Source of the DNA: CBDFKQ01 sp965248855
GTDB taxonomy: Bacteria > Bacteroidota > Bacteroidia > Cytophagales > 172606-1
DNA length: 64,000 nt
Reading direction: 5' to 3'
Assembly (NCBI GenBank): GCA_965248855.1
Contig: CBDFKQ010000014.1
Location: 558,001-622,000, forward strand
In this document: piece by piece, positions 25,899 through 34,947 of the stretch
How the letters are laid out: every line of letters starts with the position of its first letter
How positions within the stretch are numbered: position 1 is the first letter of the stretch
Made by a program: the position numbers and the translations under genes
The notes under the pieces: model-generated
What the model saw: only the letters and a program-made list of their open reading frames with translations
Database searches by the model: none
What the model was told of the DNA's origin: nothing

Positions 25899-26654
25899 AT
25901 GGCCGACAATAGCTTTTACAAAAATCAGTATATTGCTTTCATTGCAGACAAAATCGATGTTAAAGTTCACAGACATTTAACCTTGCAAATAGTAATCTCT
26001 CTCGACAACTCATTTAGCTCCTTTGTTAGTCATACTATGATTAACAATATCCAAATCATTCTAATCAATAAGTTTGTGCCTCATTCTTGTTTTACAAGTA
26101 ACTCTAAAGTATTGATATATCTTATTGAACCACAGAGTTATTTAGGTTCCATAATTAAATTTACACATCAAAATCAGGACTACATCACTCTTGAATGCGA
26201 TGAACAAATTAAAGCATTAATCAAAATTGGAAATAAATGTAATTTTTCGGAGCAATTATTGTTTGACAAATTTCTAAATCATCTTTTTTTAAACAGCAAT
26301 ACAAATATTGATTCTATTGATAATCGGATTACAGTTTCAATAGATTTCATTAAAAGGCACATTCATCAAGACATTGATTTAACAAAAACAGCCAATTATA
26401 TTAATCTTAGTGAAAGTAGGTTCAGGCACCTGTTCAATGAACAAATTGGAATGCCATTTTCAAAATATGTTTTATGGACAAGGATAAAAATGGTATTTAT
26501 CAACACGGCTAAATACAAAATGAATTTTACAGAGGCAGCTTTAAGTGCCGGTTTCTCAGATCAGGCTCATTTTAACAATGTATTTAGCAAAGCATTTGGT
26601 ATATCGCCCGGTGGGCTTGTAAAGAATAGCCGTTTTATACAAGTTTATCTGTAA
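25899..26654 (+). CDS. AraC-family transcriptional regulator
   Basis: The 251-residue protein has an N-terminal cupin-like ligand domain (about residues 1-130, HRHLTLQIVISLDNSF) and a C-terminal AraC DNA-binding domain with two helix-turn-helix motifs: DLTKTANYINLSESRFRHLF and FTEAALSAGFSDQAHFNNVF, followed by SKAFGISPGGLVK. The second motif carries the family signature. The usual arabinose-arm motifs are not recognisable, so the ligand is unknown. The next genes downstream on the same strand are a muconolactone-isomerase-like protein and a frameshifted isochorismatase-like gene, which it may regulate. Confidence 0.88.
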   Translation: MADNSFYKNQYIAFIADKIDVKVHRHLTLQIVISLDNSFSSFVSHTMINNIQIILINKFVPHSCFTSNSKVLIYLIEPQSYLGSIIKFTHQNQDYITLECDEQIKALIKIGNKCNFSEQLLFDKFLNHLFLNSNTNIDSIDNRITVSIDFIKRHIHQDIDLTKTANYINLSESRFRHLFNEQIGMPFSKYVLWTRIKMVFINTAKYKMNFTEAALSAGFSDQAHFNNVFSKAFGISPGGLVKNSRFIQVYL

Positions 26655-26694
26655 TGCGGATTTTACTTTTGTATCTCATATAAAAAAGAATATC

Positions 26695-26964
26695 ATGGCA
26701 GATTTTATGGTTACTATCCACGTAAGTGGAATTGATGAAAAATCAATGGAAAAACTTAGACCCGAAGAAGGGGTAGTTTTAAAGAGATGGATAATGGAAG
26801 GAACTTTAAAAGCATATCATGTAAGGCAGGATTTGAGCGGCGCTTTTCTTGTTTTGCAGGCAAATACTTTAGAAGAAGTCGAAAATCTACTGAAAACCTT
26901 GCCAATGTTTCCTTATATGAAATTAGAAATAGTCGCATTGGAGGTTGAGAAAAAATTAATATAA
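26695..26964 (+). CDS. Muconolactone isomerase-like small protein
   Basis: The 89-residue protein fits the muconolactone delta-isomerase-like dimeric alpha/beta barrel group: MADFMVTIHVSGIDEKSMEK opens with the first strand, then VLKRWIMEGTLKAYHVRQDL, GAFLVLQANTLEEVENLLKT, and LPMFPYMKLEIVALE at the end ('lP.fpym..ei..l' is characteristic). Many Bacteroidota members stand next to oxidoreductase or hydrolase genes and are not in an aromatic degradation pathway, so the true substrate is open. It lies 40 bases after the araC-type gene and 58 bases before an isochorismatase-like gene. Confidence 0.75.
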   Translation: MADFMVTIHVSGIDEKSMEKLRPEEGVVLKRWIMEGTLKAYHVRQDLSGAFLVLQANTLEEVENLLKTLPMFPYMKLEIVALEVEKKLI

Positions 26965-27022
26965 ATTTTCCACATTGAATATAATATATACAAATTTTTC
27001 GTCTATCTAAATAACATCATTT

Positions 27023-27692
27023 ATGAGTGTACCAAACCAAAATACTTTACAAATCACTAATTCTGCTTTTGTTTTTATTTGATCATCAGCCATTGGTTCA
27101 ATTTCCGGTTCAAAGTATAGATAACCAGCAGCTTATCAGCAATGTAACCTGCTTGGCCGGTATTGCTAAAGCATTAAGTATGCCCATAATATTAACTACT
27201 GTTGGTGCAAAAAATAATGTATTGGCCGATCCACTTTTTAGCTCACTGACCGAAGTATTCCCTGATGTAGAGCCTATTGACAGAACTACTACCAACGCCT
27301 GGTCGGATCCTAATTTTAAAGCTGCAGTCGAAAAAACGAATCGCAAAAAGTTAATTATGAGTGGATTATGGACAGAAGTCTGTTTAGCGCAAACCGTTAT
27401 TGGAGCTTTAAATGATGGCTTTGAAGTGTTCATAGTAACTGATTGTTCAGGTGGGCTAAGCGTGGAAGCACATGAACGTGGTGTAGCACGCCTCATTCAG
27501 GCGGGTGCTGTGCCTATGACTTGGGCCGCCGTACTGGCTGAGCTTGCACCTGATTTTACTACACCTGAATATAATGCTGCATTGCCTGCCATTCTTGCAA
27601 ATGGTGGCGGCGTAAGCTTGGTTGCACAATATGTTATGGCACAGTTAAAAGCAGGAATCGTAAAAATGCCGGAGCAAATGAATAAAAATTGA
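27023..27692 (+). pseudogene. Isochorismatase-like hydrolase (YcaC type) with an N-terminal frameshift
   Basis: The ATG at 27023 starts MSVPNQNTLQITNSAFVFI and hits TGA at 27080-27082. One base less in the TTTTTATTT run (27072-27080) would give FVFIDHQPLVQFPV, the exact start of the YcaC-type hydrolase that continues in the other frame to 27692. The rest is complete: NVTCLAGIAKALSMPIILTT, DRTTTNAWSDPNFKAAV, KKLIMSGLWTEVCLAQTVIG with the catalytic Cys, and VTDCSGGLSVEAHERGVARL, QAGAVPMTWAAVLAELAPDF. The catalytic Asp (DHQP), Lys (RKKL) and Cys (WTEVC) are all retained. It is either recently inactivated or carries a one-base sequence error. Confidence 0.82.
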
Positions 27693-27819
27693 TCCCTGAT
27701 ATTCAGGAGAAGGATATTTCAACTATAATTTTAATATTCTGCTCGCTTTTTATTATGAAAAGGAGCAAATCAATATCAGTCTTTATTTAATTTTAAAAAA
27801 ATAATTCTCGATAAAAATT

Positions 27820-27854
27820 AAAAAAACCTATTGAACATTCAATAGGTTTTTTTT
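27820..27854. terminator. Bidirectional intrinsic terminator
   Basis: Stem AACCTATTGAA / TTCAATAGGTT with a CA loop, preceded by an A-run and followed by eight Ts. It ends the isochorismatase-like unit. The same 11 bp stem recurs at 29536-29571. Confidence 0.85.
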
Positions 27855-28057
27855 AACTAAATGGTAGTTTTTATTTCAGCAACCTCCATTCGCCCATCAG
27901 TAAATATGAATAAATTAAATTGCTTTATTAAACAGTATTTTTATACTAATAAATTATTGGTAATTATCTTTACTTGACACAAAGAGCGAGCGTGAATTAT
28001 TTTCAAGTAAAAAGTAGTAATTTTTATTTTAAAAAAATACTGAAACCCCTTATCATA

Positions 28058-28645
28058 ATGGAAAAAATACTTTTTGACTATATTTCTAATTATATGATAT
28101 TGACTGATGATGAAAAAAAGGCAATTACTGAATTAGATATCTTCAAACAATACAAGAAAGGAACCATATTACTGAGAGAAGGACAACTTTCCGACAATGG
28201 ATATTTTGTAATAAAAGGATGTATAAGATCCTTTTACATTATTGATGGGGAAGAAAGAACAACCGCTTTCTATACCGAAGCCGAATCTCTTAACCCTCTA
28301 TGTGCAGTTAATAAAAAACCATCCGAATATTATGTGTCTTGCGTGGAAAATTGTATTCTTTTAACCGCAAATGCCGAAATGGAAATAACCATGTTCGAGA
28401 AATTTCCAAGATTTGAAACTCTGTGTCGCATCCTTTCTGAAGAATTGTTGGCAAAAAACAAAGCTGAGTTCGATGAATATAAAACTTCTTCCCCTGAAAA
28501 ACGCTATTTGAATTTACTTCAAACAAGGCCTTATTTATTGCAAAGAGTGCCCCAATATCAATTAGCAAGTTTTCTTGGAATAACGCCGCAATCGCTTAGC
28601 CGTTTGCGAAACAGAATTGTTGAAACAAAAAAAAATAAAAAATAA
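28058..28645 (+). CDS. Crp/Fnr-family transcriptional regulator
   Basis: The start is placed at 28058 (MEKILFDYISNYMILTDDEK), because this is the usual beginning of the family and the 28 codons upstream do not resemble it. The 195-residue protein has the cyclic-nucleotide-binding fold (YKKGTILLREGQLSDNGYFV, KGCIRSFYIIDGEERTTAFY, CVENCILLTANAEME) and a C-terminal winged helix (SSPEKRYLNLLQTRPYLLQR, VPQYQLASFLGITPQSLSRL). This is the common Bacteroidota type that responds to unknown ligands; the Arg/Ser of a cAMP pocket is not obvious. A 26 bp palindrome lies 20 bases after the gene, ahead of the outer-membrane protein gene at 28735. Confidence 0.88.
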   Translation: MEKILFDYISNYMILTDDEKKAITELDIFKQYKKGTILLREGQLSDNGYFVIKGCIRSFYIIDGEERTTAFYTEAESLNPLCAVNKKPSEYYVSCVENCILLTANAEMEITMFEKFPRFETLCRILSEELLAKNKAEFDEYKTSSPEKRYLNLLQTRPYLLQRVPQYQLASFLGITPQSLSRLRNRIVETKKNKK

Positions 28646-28664
28646 AAATTCTTTTAGAAAATAT

Positions 28665-28690
28665 AATTAGTTAACTTAAGTTAACTAATT
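28665..28690. promoter_or_regulatory. 26 bp perfect palindrome, candidate Crp-family operator
   Basis: The 26 bases are a perfect inverted repeat with core TTAACTTAAGTTAA, the TTnAC-N4-GTnAA layout of Crp/Fnr-family sites. A -7 element TATTTTTG lies at 28707-28714, only 16 bases downstream, so the palindrome covers the -33 region of the promoter of the gene at 28735. Confidence 0.6.
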
Positions 28691-28734
28691 AAGCTTGTAG
28701 CAAGAATATTTTTGCATGAACTAATGTAAATGTC

Positions 28735-29352
28735 ATGCGAAAACAAATTTATTTAATATCCACAGCTTTATTATTGACCGTTTTATCTGCTTATGGTCAA
28801 AGTGAAAATCAAAACTATATTTATAGGAAGTGTTATGTAGGTAGTTCCTTATTTATGTCTGGAAACTTAAACTACAATGATTCTCCTGATTTCTATCAAC
28901 TAAATTATGGTTATAGAATAACACCTAAGCATGTTATTTCAATTGAAGCTATTACCTGGAAGTATTCAAAGTCATTAGGAATACCTTACGGAAAATCATA
29001 TTCAGATCCCGCAGAAAAATTTCCCGGACACATTAGGGAATATGGGATAGCTTTAGCATATCAACATTTTTGGTGGAAAGGATTATATACTGCTATACAT
29101 ATTTTAAATGCCGGACAGATTTACCTTGATAATAACGGTAACAAGATAAAAAATGGATATCAAATGTTTAATACATACCGCTTAGGTTACCAAATAAAGC
29201 TTTTTAAAAACATGTTTTTTATAGAACCTTCTATTTCTATAACTCACAGACCCATACAAACAAAAATGCCTGATTCATTCGCACAATTAAATGATAAATG
29301 GCCAAAATATTTTTTAGGAGAACCAGGACTTCATTTTGGTTTTAACTTTTAA
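28735..29352 (+). CDS. Outer-membrane beta-barrel protein
   Basis: The 205-residue product has a signal peptide (IYLISTALLLTVLSAYGQ). Strand-like repeats follow, with aromatic girdles (YCHV-like spacing in IYRKCYVGSSLFMSGNLNY, YGIALAYQHFWWKGLYTAIH, YRLGYQIKLFKNMFFIEPSI), and the final strand is LHFGFNF, ending in Phe as outer-membrane barrel proteins do. It is not assignable to a named family. Its promoter region carries the palindrome described at 28665, and the Crp-family gene is directly upstream, so the two probably form a regulator-target pair. Confidence 0.72.
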   Translation: MRKQIYLISTALLLTVLSAYGQSENQNYIYRKCYVGSSLFMSGNLNYNDSPDFYQLNYGYRITPKHVISIEAITWKYSKSLGIPYGKSYSDPAEKFPGHIREYGIALAYQHFWWKGLYTAIHILNAGQIYLDNNGNKIKNGYQMFNTYRLGYQIKLFKNMFFIEPSISITHRPIQTKMPDSFAQLNDKWPKYFLGEPGLHFGFNF

Positions 29353-29477
29353 GCTGTAGATAATTTAAGATACAAAACTATAGTAGTCACTATTAACTGT
29401 TATCCATTATTTAAAATAATCGCTATTTTTATCGTAGGCTAATGAAAAAACAAATTTTAGTATTAAAGCCTTTTGTA

Positions 29478-29525
29478 TAATTTATGAATATATCAATATC
29501 GTTTTTTAGATATTTTTAAAAATAA
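29478..29525 (+). repeat. Dispersed AT-rich repeat (TATGAATATATCAATATC)
   Basis: About 40 bases here match 44776-44815 closely (shared TTATGAATATATCAATATCG followed by a run of Ts and GATA). The TATCAATAT word also forms palindromes at 7890-7925 and about 41155-41180. Confidence 0.5.
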
Positions 29526-29535
29526 AACGAATGAA

Positions 29536-29571
29536 TAAAAAAAACCTATTGAAACTTCAATAGGTTTTTTA
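29536..29571. terminator. Bidirectional intrinsic terminator
   Basis: Stem AACCTATTGAA / TTCAATAGGTT with an AC loop, flanked by A- and T-runs. It separates two convergent genes, the outer-membrane barrel gene (28735) and the 2OG-Fe(II) oxygenase gene (ends 29585). The arms are identical to those at 27820-27854. Confidence 0.85.
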
Positions 29572-29584
29572 TTAAATCTAATTT

Positions 29585-30379
29585 TTATTTTAATAATCCC
29601 AAACCTTTTAAAACACCTTTTATTGAATTTTTGGCAGTTTCTTTGAATTTTGTGCCTACTTTTTTATAAGTACTGTCGGTTGGTTTCGGTTTAAAAATTG
29701 TATCGTGGTATTTAACTTTTTCATCTTCTTCTAAAGGAGTATAAAAATAAGTATAGAACGATTTTCTGGTCTCACCTTCAGGGATGTTAATTTTAGAATA
29801 TCCGTGATAAGATATTTGATTGGTTTCGAATATTAAACAACGATTTAGAACCGGCATTACCATTTTTTCCATTTTTGTCATGTCGGCATTCCACATTTCC
29901 ATACCTCCGCCATATTCTTCTTTCCAATTTTTATTTAAATAAATTAACATATTTAATCTGCGATGAACATTTTGAATATGGTGAATGCTAAAATCGACAT
30001 GGATATCCAAAAAACTTCCGTCTCCACCCTGATGCAAACCGGTTCCTAATTTGTCTTCGGTAACAAACACGCCTTTAATACCCGTAATTTCGGCCATCCA
30101 TTTTGCAAATTCATCAGTCATTACCTCACCTCTTACCTGCGAGAAAACCGGATTAAAGTCTTCAAAATTTGATCCCTCCGATTTATTTTCATTTAAACCT
30201 TTATAATGTTTATGTAATTTTTCTATCGAAGGGAAATTATCATATAATGATTCTGCAAATTCAGGGTTGAGGAAATTATCTAAAACAATATGTTTGTAAG
30301 GAAATCCGTTTTGAAAATCAGAAGCAAGTTGCGTAATTGTGGACTTTTCCAGATATTGAGGATTGATAGTATTCAGCAT
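29585..30379 (-). CDS. 2-oxoglutarate/Fe(II)-dependent oxygenase, prolyl 4-hydroxylase-like
   Basis: The 264-residue protein has the double-stranded beta-helix iron site: the HxD pair in GGDGSFLDIHVDFSIHHIQN, the distal His in FETNQISYHGYSKIN, and the 2-oxoglutarate-binding Arg in PEGETRKSFYTYFY. The strand RRLNMLIYLNKNWKEEYGGG is a good match to the P4Hc group. Such enzymes hydroxylate proteins or sugars. In polysaccharide or surface-protein clusters they often act on cell-surface components, but here there is no such cluster. The ~70-residue basic tail (KPKPTDSTYKKVGTKFKETA) is extra to the fold. Confidence 0.85.
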   Translation of the reverse strand: MLNTINPQYLEKSTITQLASDFQNGFPYKHIVLDNFLNPEFAESLYDNFPSIEKLHKHYKGLNENKSEGSNFEDFNPVFSQVRGEVMTDEFAKWMAEITGIKGVFVTEDKLGTGLHQGGDGSFLDIHVDFSIHHIQNVHRRLNMLIYLNKNWKEEYGGGMEMWNADMTKMEKMVMPVLNRCLIFETNQISYHGYSKINIPEGETRKSFYTYFYTPLEEDEKVKYHDTIFKPKPTDSTYKKVGTKFKETAKNSIKGVLKGLGLLK

Positions 30380-30447
30380 AGGTTTTTTATCGGATCAGGT
30401 TCTAATGTATTTGCACAAAGTTAATTTTTTTTAACAAAAAATTTAAA

Positions 30448-31728
30448 ATGAAAAATATAAGTCAAATTTTTATAGCGTTTTTTATTGGAGTGATTTTATT
30501 ATCGGGTTCTTGCAGTCCAAAAAGAAGAACGGCAAAATCTAAAACAAGTCAGGCGCCTTCTATTGGATATACTTCTGAATCGGCTTTTTTCTGTAAAGTA
30601 AAAACCCTTGATAACGGCGATTTGGTAAAAATTTTAATTCAAACCGAACTTAAAAGAGGATATGAGATAATGTCCGTTGAGACTTTCATTAATCGATTTG
30701 CCGGAACTTACGTTTTATTGCCTGATTATAATAAAAAAGAATTTTTATCCACAGGTAGCATTTTTTTAACAAAGGAATCAGTAAAGTTAATCAGCCCGAA
30801 TTCGTTTTCCATTTCGATAGACGTTAAAAAGCCAAACGCACCTTATGCACTGCTTAAGTTGGAAATTTCTGATCTGGAAACCAAACAAAAATCGGGTGAT
30901 GAATTAATGATCAGGTTAAACGCCGAAAAATTATCAGATAAATATGCGTTTTTTGATTTTAAAACTAATTTTCCTTTAATGACATCCTATTGCCATACGG
31001 GCGACAGTTTAAATATAAAAGATATCACGGGCAATAAAAAAAACTTTACCGTATTATATTATAAGAATGATTTTGATGCTGCCCCTTCACCAATGGCTGT
31101 GGGTAGCCACCCTGCAAGTACAATGTTTTTACGTGCAGATTCTACATTTCAATTTCCTTCAGATAAAATTATTTCTTTTAATCAACAGGGTTTATATTTT
31201 TTCACGGATAAAGCTGATACTGCCAATTCAAGTGGAATAGCACTTTTTGTTGGCGATAAACGTTTTCCAAGGTTATCAAAGGCATCAGATTTACTTAAAC
31301 CGATAATTTATATTAGCAGTAATGAAGAAATTAATGAAGCAAAAAAATCTCCTGAAGCAAAGAAAACACTCGACAGATATTGGGTAAGATTGGCTAATGG
31401 AAATGAAGATGCTGCCAAACAAACCATAAAATTATATTACAGAAGGGTAGCACTTGCCAACCAATTGTTCACTACTTACAAAGAAGGCTGGAAAACAGAT
31501 ATGGGAATGGTTTATACGGTTTTCGGACCGCCCGATAAAATCAATAAATTAAAAGACAGGCAGATTTGGACTTTTACTCAAAATTCTAATTTTTCCGAAA
31601 TCAATTTTACTTTTATTAAACGTAAAAATTTATTTTCTGAAAACGAATACGAATTACAACGTTATAATGAATATGAACCAATTTGGTTTCCGGTAGTAGA
31701 TGGTTGGAGAACGGGCTCTATTTATTAA
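30448..31728 (+). CDS. GWxTD-domain lipoprotein
   Basis: The 426-residue product has a lipoprotein signal with lipobox LSGSC (Cys at residue 23), so it should be lipid-anchored. The middle is a beta-rich domain of unknown type. The C-terminal ~110 residues carry the domain's name motif in TYKEGWKTDMGMVYTVFGPP, preceded by LDRYWVRLANGNEDAAKQTI and ending LQRYNEYEPIWFPVVDGWRT. This domain is common in Bacteroidota envelope proteins and has no settled function. It is divergent from the 2OG-Fe(II) oxygenase and convergent with the OmpA/WD40 protein gene, with a terminator between. Confidence 0.88.
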   Translation: MKNISQIFIAFFIGVILLSGSCSPKRRTAKSKTSQAPSIGYTSESAFFCKVKTLDNGDLVKILIQTELKRGYEIMSVETFINRFAGTYVLLPDYNKKEFLSTGSIFLTKESVKLISPNSFSISIDVKKPNAPYALLKLEISDLETKQKSGDELMIRLNAEKLSDKYAFFDFKTNFPLMTSYCHTGDSLNIKDITGNKKNFTVLYYKNDFDAAPSPMAVGSHPASTMFLRADSTFQFPSDKIISFNQQGLYFFTDKADTANSSGIALFVGDKRFPRLSKASDLLKPIIYISSNEEINEAKKSPEAKKTLDRYWVRLANGNEDAAKQTIKLYYRRVALANQLFTTYKEGWKTDMGMVYTVFGPPDKINKLKDRQIWTFTQNSNFSEINFTFIKRKNLFSENEYELQRYNEYEPIWFPVVDGWRTGSIY

Positions 31729-31751
31729 AAACGAAGTTTATTAATGAATAT

Positions 31752-31790
31752 AAAAAAGGGAGTCGATATTTTCATCGAATCCCTTTTTTA
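31752..31790. terminator. Bidirectional intrinsic terminator
   Basis: Imperfect stem AAAAAAGGGAGTCGAT / ATCGAATCCCTTTTTT with a short loop between two convergent genes; the arms carry A- and T-runs. Confidence 0.75.
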
Positions 31791-31811
31791 TATTATAAAT
31801 GCAGATTTTTT

Positions 31812-33857
31812 TTATTTTGTATTCCCTACAACTGTAAATTCGGTTCGCCGGTTTATTTCCCTTCCATCAGTTTCATCATCATTTGATGCAAGCGGTTTTG
31901 TTTCTCCAAATCCTTTCGCCGACAATCTGCTTCTGTCTATTCCTTTTTTCACCAACCAATCAACAACTGCATTAGCCCTTCGTTGAGATAATTCAATATT
32001 ATAATCATGTGAACCTTTGCTGTCGGTATGGCCGGCAATTTCAACTACGGTTGTAGCATTCTCTTGTAATAAGCGCAACAATTTGGATAACTCGTTAAAA
32101 GATTCTGTTTTAAAAGTAGCTTTATCAAAATCGAAATAAATATTACGTAAAATACTTGAAAAGCCGACTTCAATTTTAGAAAGCTCATAATTTTTAACAA
32201 TATTTTCTTCTTTCAAGCCCATACCCGGTATTAATATTTCTTCATTTTTAAACATTAAACTATCCCTTTCAATTGTGATACTGTAATTTATTTCTGTTGA
32301 GGCTCGGAAAGTGACAGTATAAATACCTTGTGAAATCCTTTTTACACCAATTTCAACATTATCTTCTTTATTTTTCATAATCACCATTGCATCCAACGGT
32401 ACTCCGGTTTTTGCTTCCTTAATGTTTATGGTAAGGTTTACAGGGTATCGGGTTTCCCGAATACTATCTTTTGTAACAACAACATCAGGTATAACAGGCG
32501 GGCCTTGTAATTCCCTGATTTTTAAATTTTTATATCCCTGAATCGGTTCCGGTATTAAAACTTTATAAATATCTGTTTCTCCAAAACCACCATCTTTTAC
32601 AGAAGCGTAATAACCATACTTACTGTCACCTGATTTTACGAAAAAAACATCATCGTCAGGTGTATTTATCGGGTAGCCAATATTAATAGGCTCACTCCAT
32701 TTCTTTTTTACACTATCAAATTCTGATACAAAAACATCATATCCACCCATTCCTTTATGTGCCTGCGAACTAAAATATAATGTTTTATTATCATAGTCTA
32801 TAAAGGGGCCGTCATCATTAAGTGTTGTGTTAATAGGAGCTTCAAGGTTCTTTGGCTTCCCCCATTGGCCACCTTTTTCCATTTTACTCATATAAATATC
32901 TATGCCTCCTTTTCCTCCGGGCCTGTCACTGGTAAAAAACAAAGTTTTACCATCGGGTGATAAAGCCACTGAATTTTCATTATAAGCAGAATTAATGTTT
33001 TTACCAATTGATTCAGGCCTACCCCAACTGCCATCATCTTTACGTTTTGAAACTAAAATATCGCCTCCGCCAATTTCGCTTTTATAAAGAAAAAGTTCTT
33101 TCCCGTCTGCTGAAAGACCAATGCTTGCGTCGTGAAATTCGGTATTAATACCTTTACCGATATTTTCTGCAGGAGCCCATTTGCCATCTTTTAATTCAGA
33201 AAAATAAATATCTTCAAAGTAGAATAAATCGTTATCCACATTATCCTGACCTATACCACCCTGGCGCCTTGAAGTAAAAATCAATAAACTTTCATCTTTA
33301 TTAATAGCCGGTGCATAATCCGGATACTCAGTATTTACACTTTCACCCAAATTTTTGATTGAATAATTTAAAGGATCCAAAACATATTTTTTTCCATTAT
33401 TGCATTGTTCAATCCTGCGGTCAATATCTGAAATTTTATCGCCTGAAGTACCCTTCTTCTTGCCTTTTAAAGATTTCACACCTTGTGCTGCCAATTGACT
33501 TTTATATTGCTGATAATAATCAATTGCCTTGTCAAATTCTTTTCCATACTGATAAGATTGTGCGATGAGATAAAGAATTTCCTTATCTACATTTAAATCC
33601 ATTTTATATGCCTTTAATAAATATTGCGTGGCCCTGCCTTTATCTTTTGTTTCTAAAATACATCTGCCTGCCATAAAAACGGCTCGAATGTTATTTGGGT
33701 TTGCCCGAAGCGCAAGTTCATATTGATCCAATGCCAATAAGCGTGCACCTGTTTTGTAAGATTCATCTGCAGCTTCCACCAGATCTTTATCAGCCTGAGC
33801 GAAAGAAGAATAAACAATAAAAGAAAATAAAAAAGTGAAGAAGAATTTGTTTTCCAT
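31812..33857 (-). CDS. OmpA-family protein with TPR and WD40-like (PD40) propeller
   Basis: The start is set at 33857 because MENKFFFTFLFSFIVYSSFA is a clear signal peptide and the 17 codons before it are not. The mature protein (about 660 residues) has TPR helices at ~25-125 (ANPNNIRAVFMAGRCILETK), then a PD40 beta-propeller (PDYAPAINKDESLLIFTSRR, SIGLSADGKELFLYKSEIGG, ALSPDGKTLFFTSDRPGGKG). A carboxypeptidase-regulatory-like sandwich follows (LTINIKEAKTGVPLDAMVIM), and last the OmpA domain (VEIAGHTDSKGSHDYNIELS, NRRTEFTVVGNTK). This architecture resembles PorE-type or Pal-like envelope proteins of the phylum linked to type IX secretion or gliding, but that link is inference. Confidence 0.9.
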   Translation of the reverse strand: MENKFFFTFLFSFIVYSSFAQADKDLVEAADESYKTGARLLALDQYELALRANPNNIRAVFMAGRCILETKDKGRATQYLLKAYKMDLNVDKEILYLIAQSYQYGKEFDKAIDYYQQYKSQLAAQGVKSLKGKKKGTSGDKISDIDRRIEQCNNGKKYVLDPLNYSIKNLGESVNTEYPDYAPAINKDESLLIFTSRRQGGIGQDNVDNDLFYFEDIYFSELKDGKWAPAENIGKGINTEFHDASIGLSADGKELFLYKSEIGGGDILVSKRKDDGSWGRPESIGKNINSAYNENSVALSPDGKTLFFTSDRPGGKGGIDIYMSKMEKGGQWGKPKNLEAPINTTLNDDGPFIDYDNKTLYFSSQAHKGMGGYDVFVSEFDSVKKKWSEPINIGYPINTPDDDVFFVKSGDSKYGYYASVKDGGFGETDIYKVLIPEPIQGYKNLKIRELQGPPVIPDVVVTKDSIRETRYPVNLTINIKEAKTGVPLDAMVIMKNKEDNVEIGVKRISQGIYTVTFRASTEINYSITIERDSLMFKNEEILIPGMGLKEENIVKNYELSKIEVGFSSILRNIYFDFDKATFKTESFNELSKLLRLLQENATTVVEIAGHTDSKGSHDYNIELSQRRANAVVDWLVKKGIDRSRLSAKGFGETKPLASNDDETDGREINRRTEFTVVGNTK

Positions 33858-34159
33858 AGTTCTGTAACTTGCAGTGAAACAGATAGATTTAGTTTTATAA
33901 ATACTCACAATTAAGAATTTCTATAAATGAGTTATTCTATTTTACACAGTTTAATAAGCAAACATAGAAAATAATTATGTTTTTATATTCAGATTTACAT
34001 AATTTATTGAATAAAGAGCATTTTTTTTGCATTAAAAATCGCAAAATAAAATATCTCCTTCCGATAAAGAAAAATTGATCGAGTTAAAAACCAGAATAAT
34101 TATAGAATAAATTCTTGTTATTCTGTTTATTTCTTCAATAACGTTTAATTAAAGTTCAA

Positions 34160-34780
34160 ATGAAAATTAATAATGCAATTTTTATTCAAAGTGAAGATTC
34201 ATATTTAAAAGGGCCTAAGGATGGTAAAGCAGAATACGCCTTTATTGGCAGGTCGAATGTTGGTAAGTCCTCATTAATCAACATGATTACTTCTAAAAAA
34301 GGATTGGCCAAAACGTCTCAAACACCGGGAAAAACACAAACGATCAATCATTTTTTAATTAACGAAGAGTGGTACCTGGTTGATTTACCCGGCTACGGTT
34401 TTGCAAAACCGGGCAAAGATTATAGGGAGAAGTGGGAGGTAATGATTATTGATTATTTAACTAAACGCGAAAATCTTTTCTGCATTTTTGTTTTAATTGA
34501 TTCACGGCATCCCTTACAGGATAATGACTTTGAGTTTATGCGTTTTCTTGCCCACAGCGAACTCCCGTTTGCGATACTTTTTACCAAGGCCGATAAAAAT
34601 TCTGTAACAAAAACAAAACAGAATGTAGACGATTATATTAAATTAATGCTTGAATATTGGGAAGAATTACCTCCCTGCTTCCTAAGTTCATCCGTAACGC
34701 GAGAAGGGAAGGAAGAAATTTTAAACTTTATTGAAGATTTGAATAAAAAATTTAAAAAAAATAATCTTACTGTTAAATGA
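34160..34780 (+). CDS. engB: Ribosome biogenesis GTPase EngB/YsxC
   Basis: EngB is an essential GTPase of late 50S ribosome assembly. The 206-residue protein has the G1 loop GRSNVGKSSLINM at residues 26-38, the switch SQTPGKTQTINHFLINEEWY, G3 LVDLPGYGFAKPGK, G4 LFTKADK and G5 PCFLSSSVTREGKEE. Length and motif order match the family exactly. It is a single-gene unit by position, with about 300 gene-free bases upstream (33858-34159) in which I see nothing further. Confidence 0.95.
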   Translation: MKINNAIFIQSEDSYLKGPKDGKAEYAFIGRSNVGKSSLINMITSKKGLAKTSQTPGKTQTINHFLINEEWYLVDLPGYGFAKPGKDYREKWEVMIIDYLTKRENLFCIFVLIDSRHPLQDNDFEFMRFLAHSELPFAILFTKADKNSVTKTKQNVDDYIKLMLEYWEELPPCFLSSSVTREGKEEILNFIEDLNKKFKKNNLTVK

Positions 34781-34826
34781 GTTTTTATTAAAAACTTAAT
34801 TTTTTCGTCAACAGTTCGATAAATGA

Positions 34827-34848
34827 CTGAATCAGATTAAAGGATTTT
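34827..34848 (+). repeat. Dispersed repeat word (CTGAATCAGATTAAAGGATT)
   Basis: This word matches two copies at 44471-44495 and 44571-44597 with few changes. The pattern CTGAATtAGGATTAAAGGATT is a widespread intergenic repeat type in this phylum, to my recollection. Confidence 0.45.
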
Positions 34849-34947
34849 ATGAAATGATATTCTTTTCAAAGAAATAATACTTTCAAAAAAAATATTTTAA
34901 ATGATACGACTTTCGCTTCTTTGTATTTGAGATCAATTAAAAATAAG

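Noticed and set aside
27072..27082. Programmed frameshifting in the isochorismatase-like gene
   Set aside because: No slippery heptamer with a downstream structure was seen, and the family does not use frameshifting; a mutation or sequence error is simpler.
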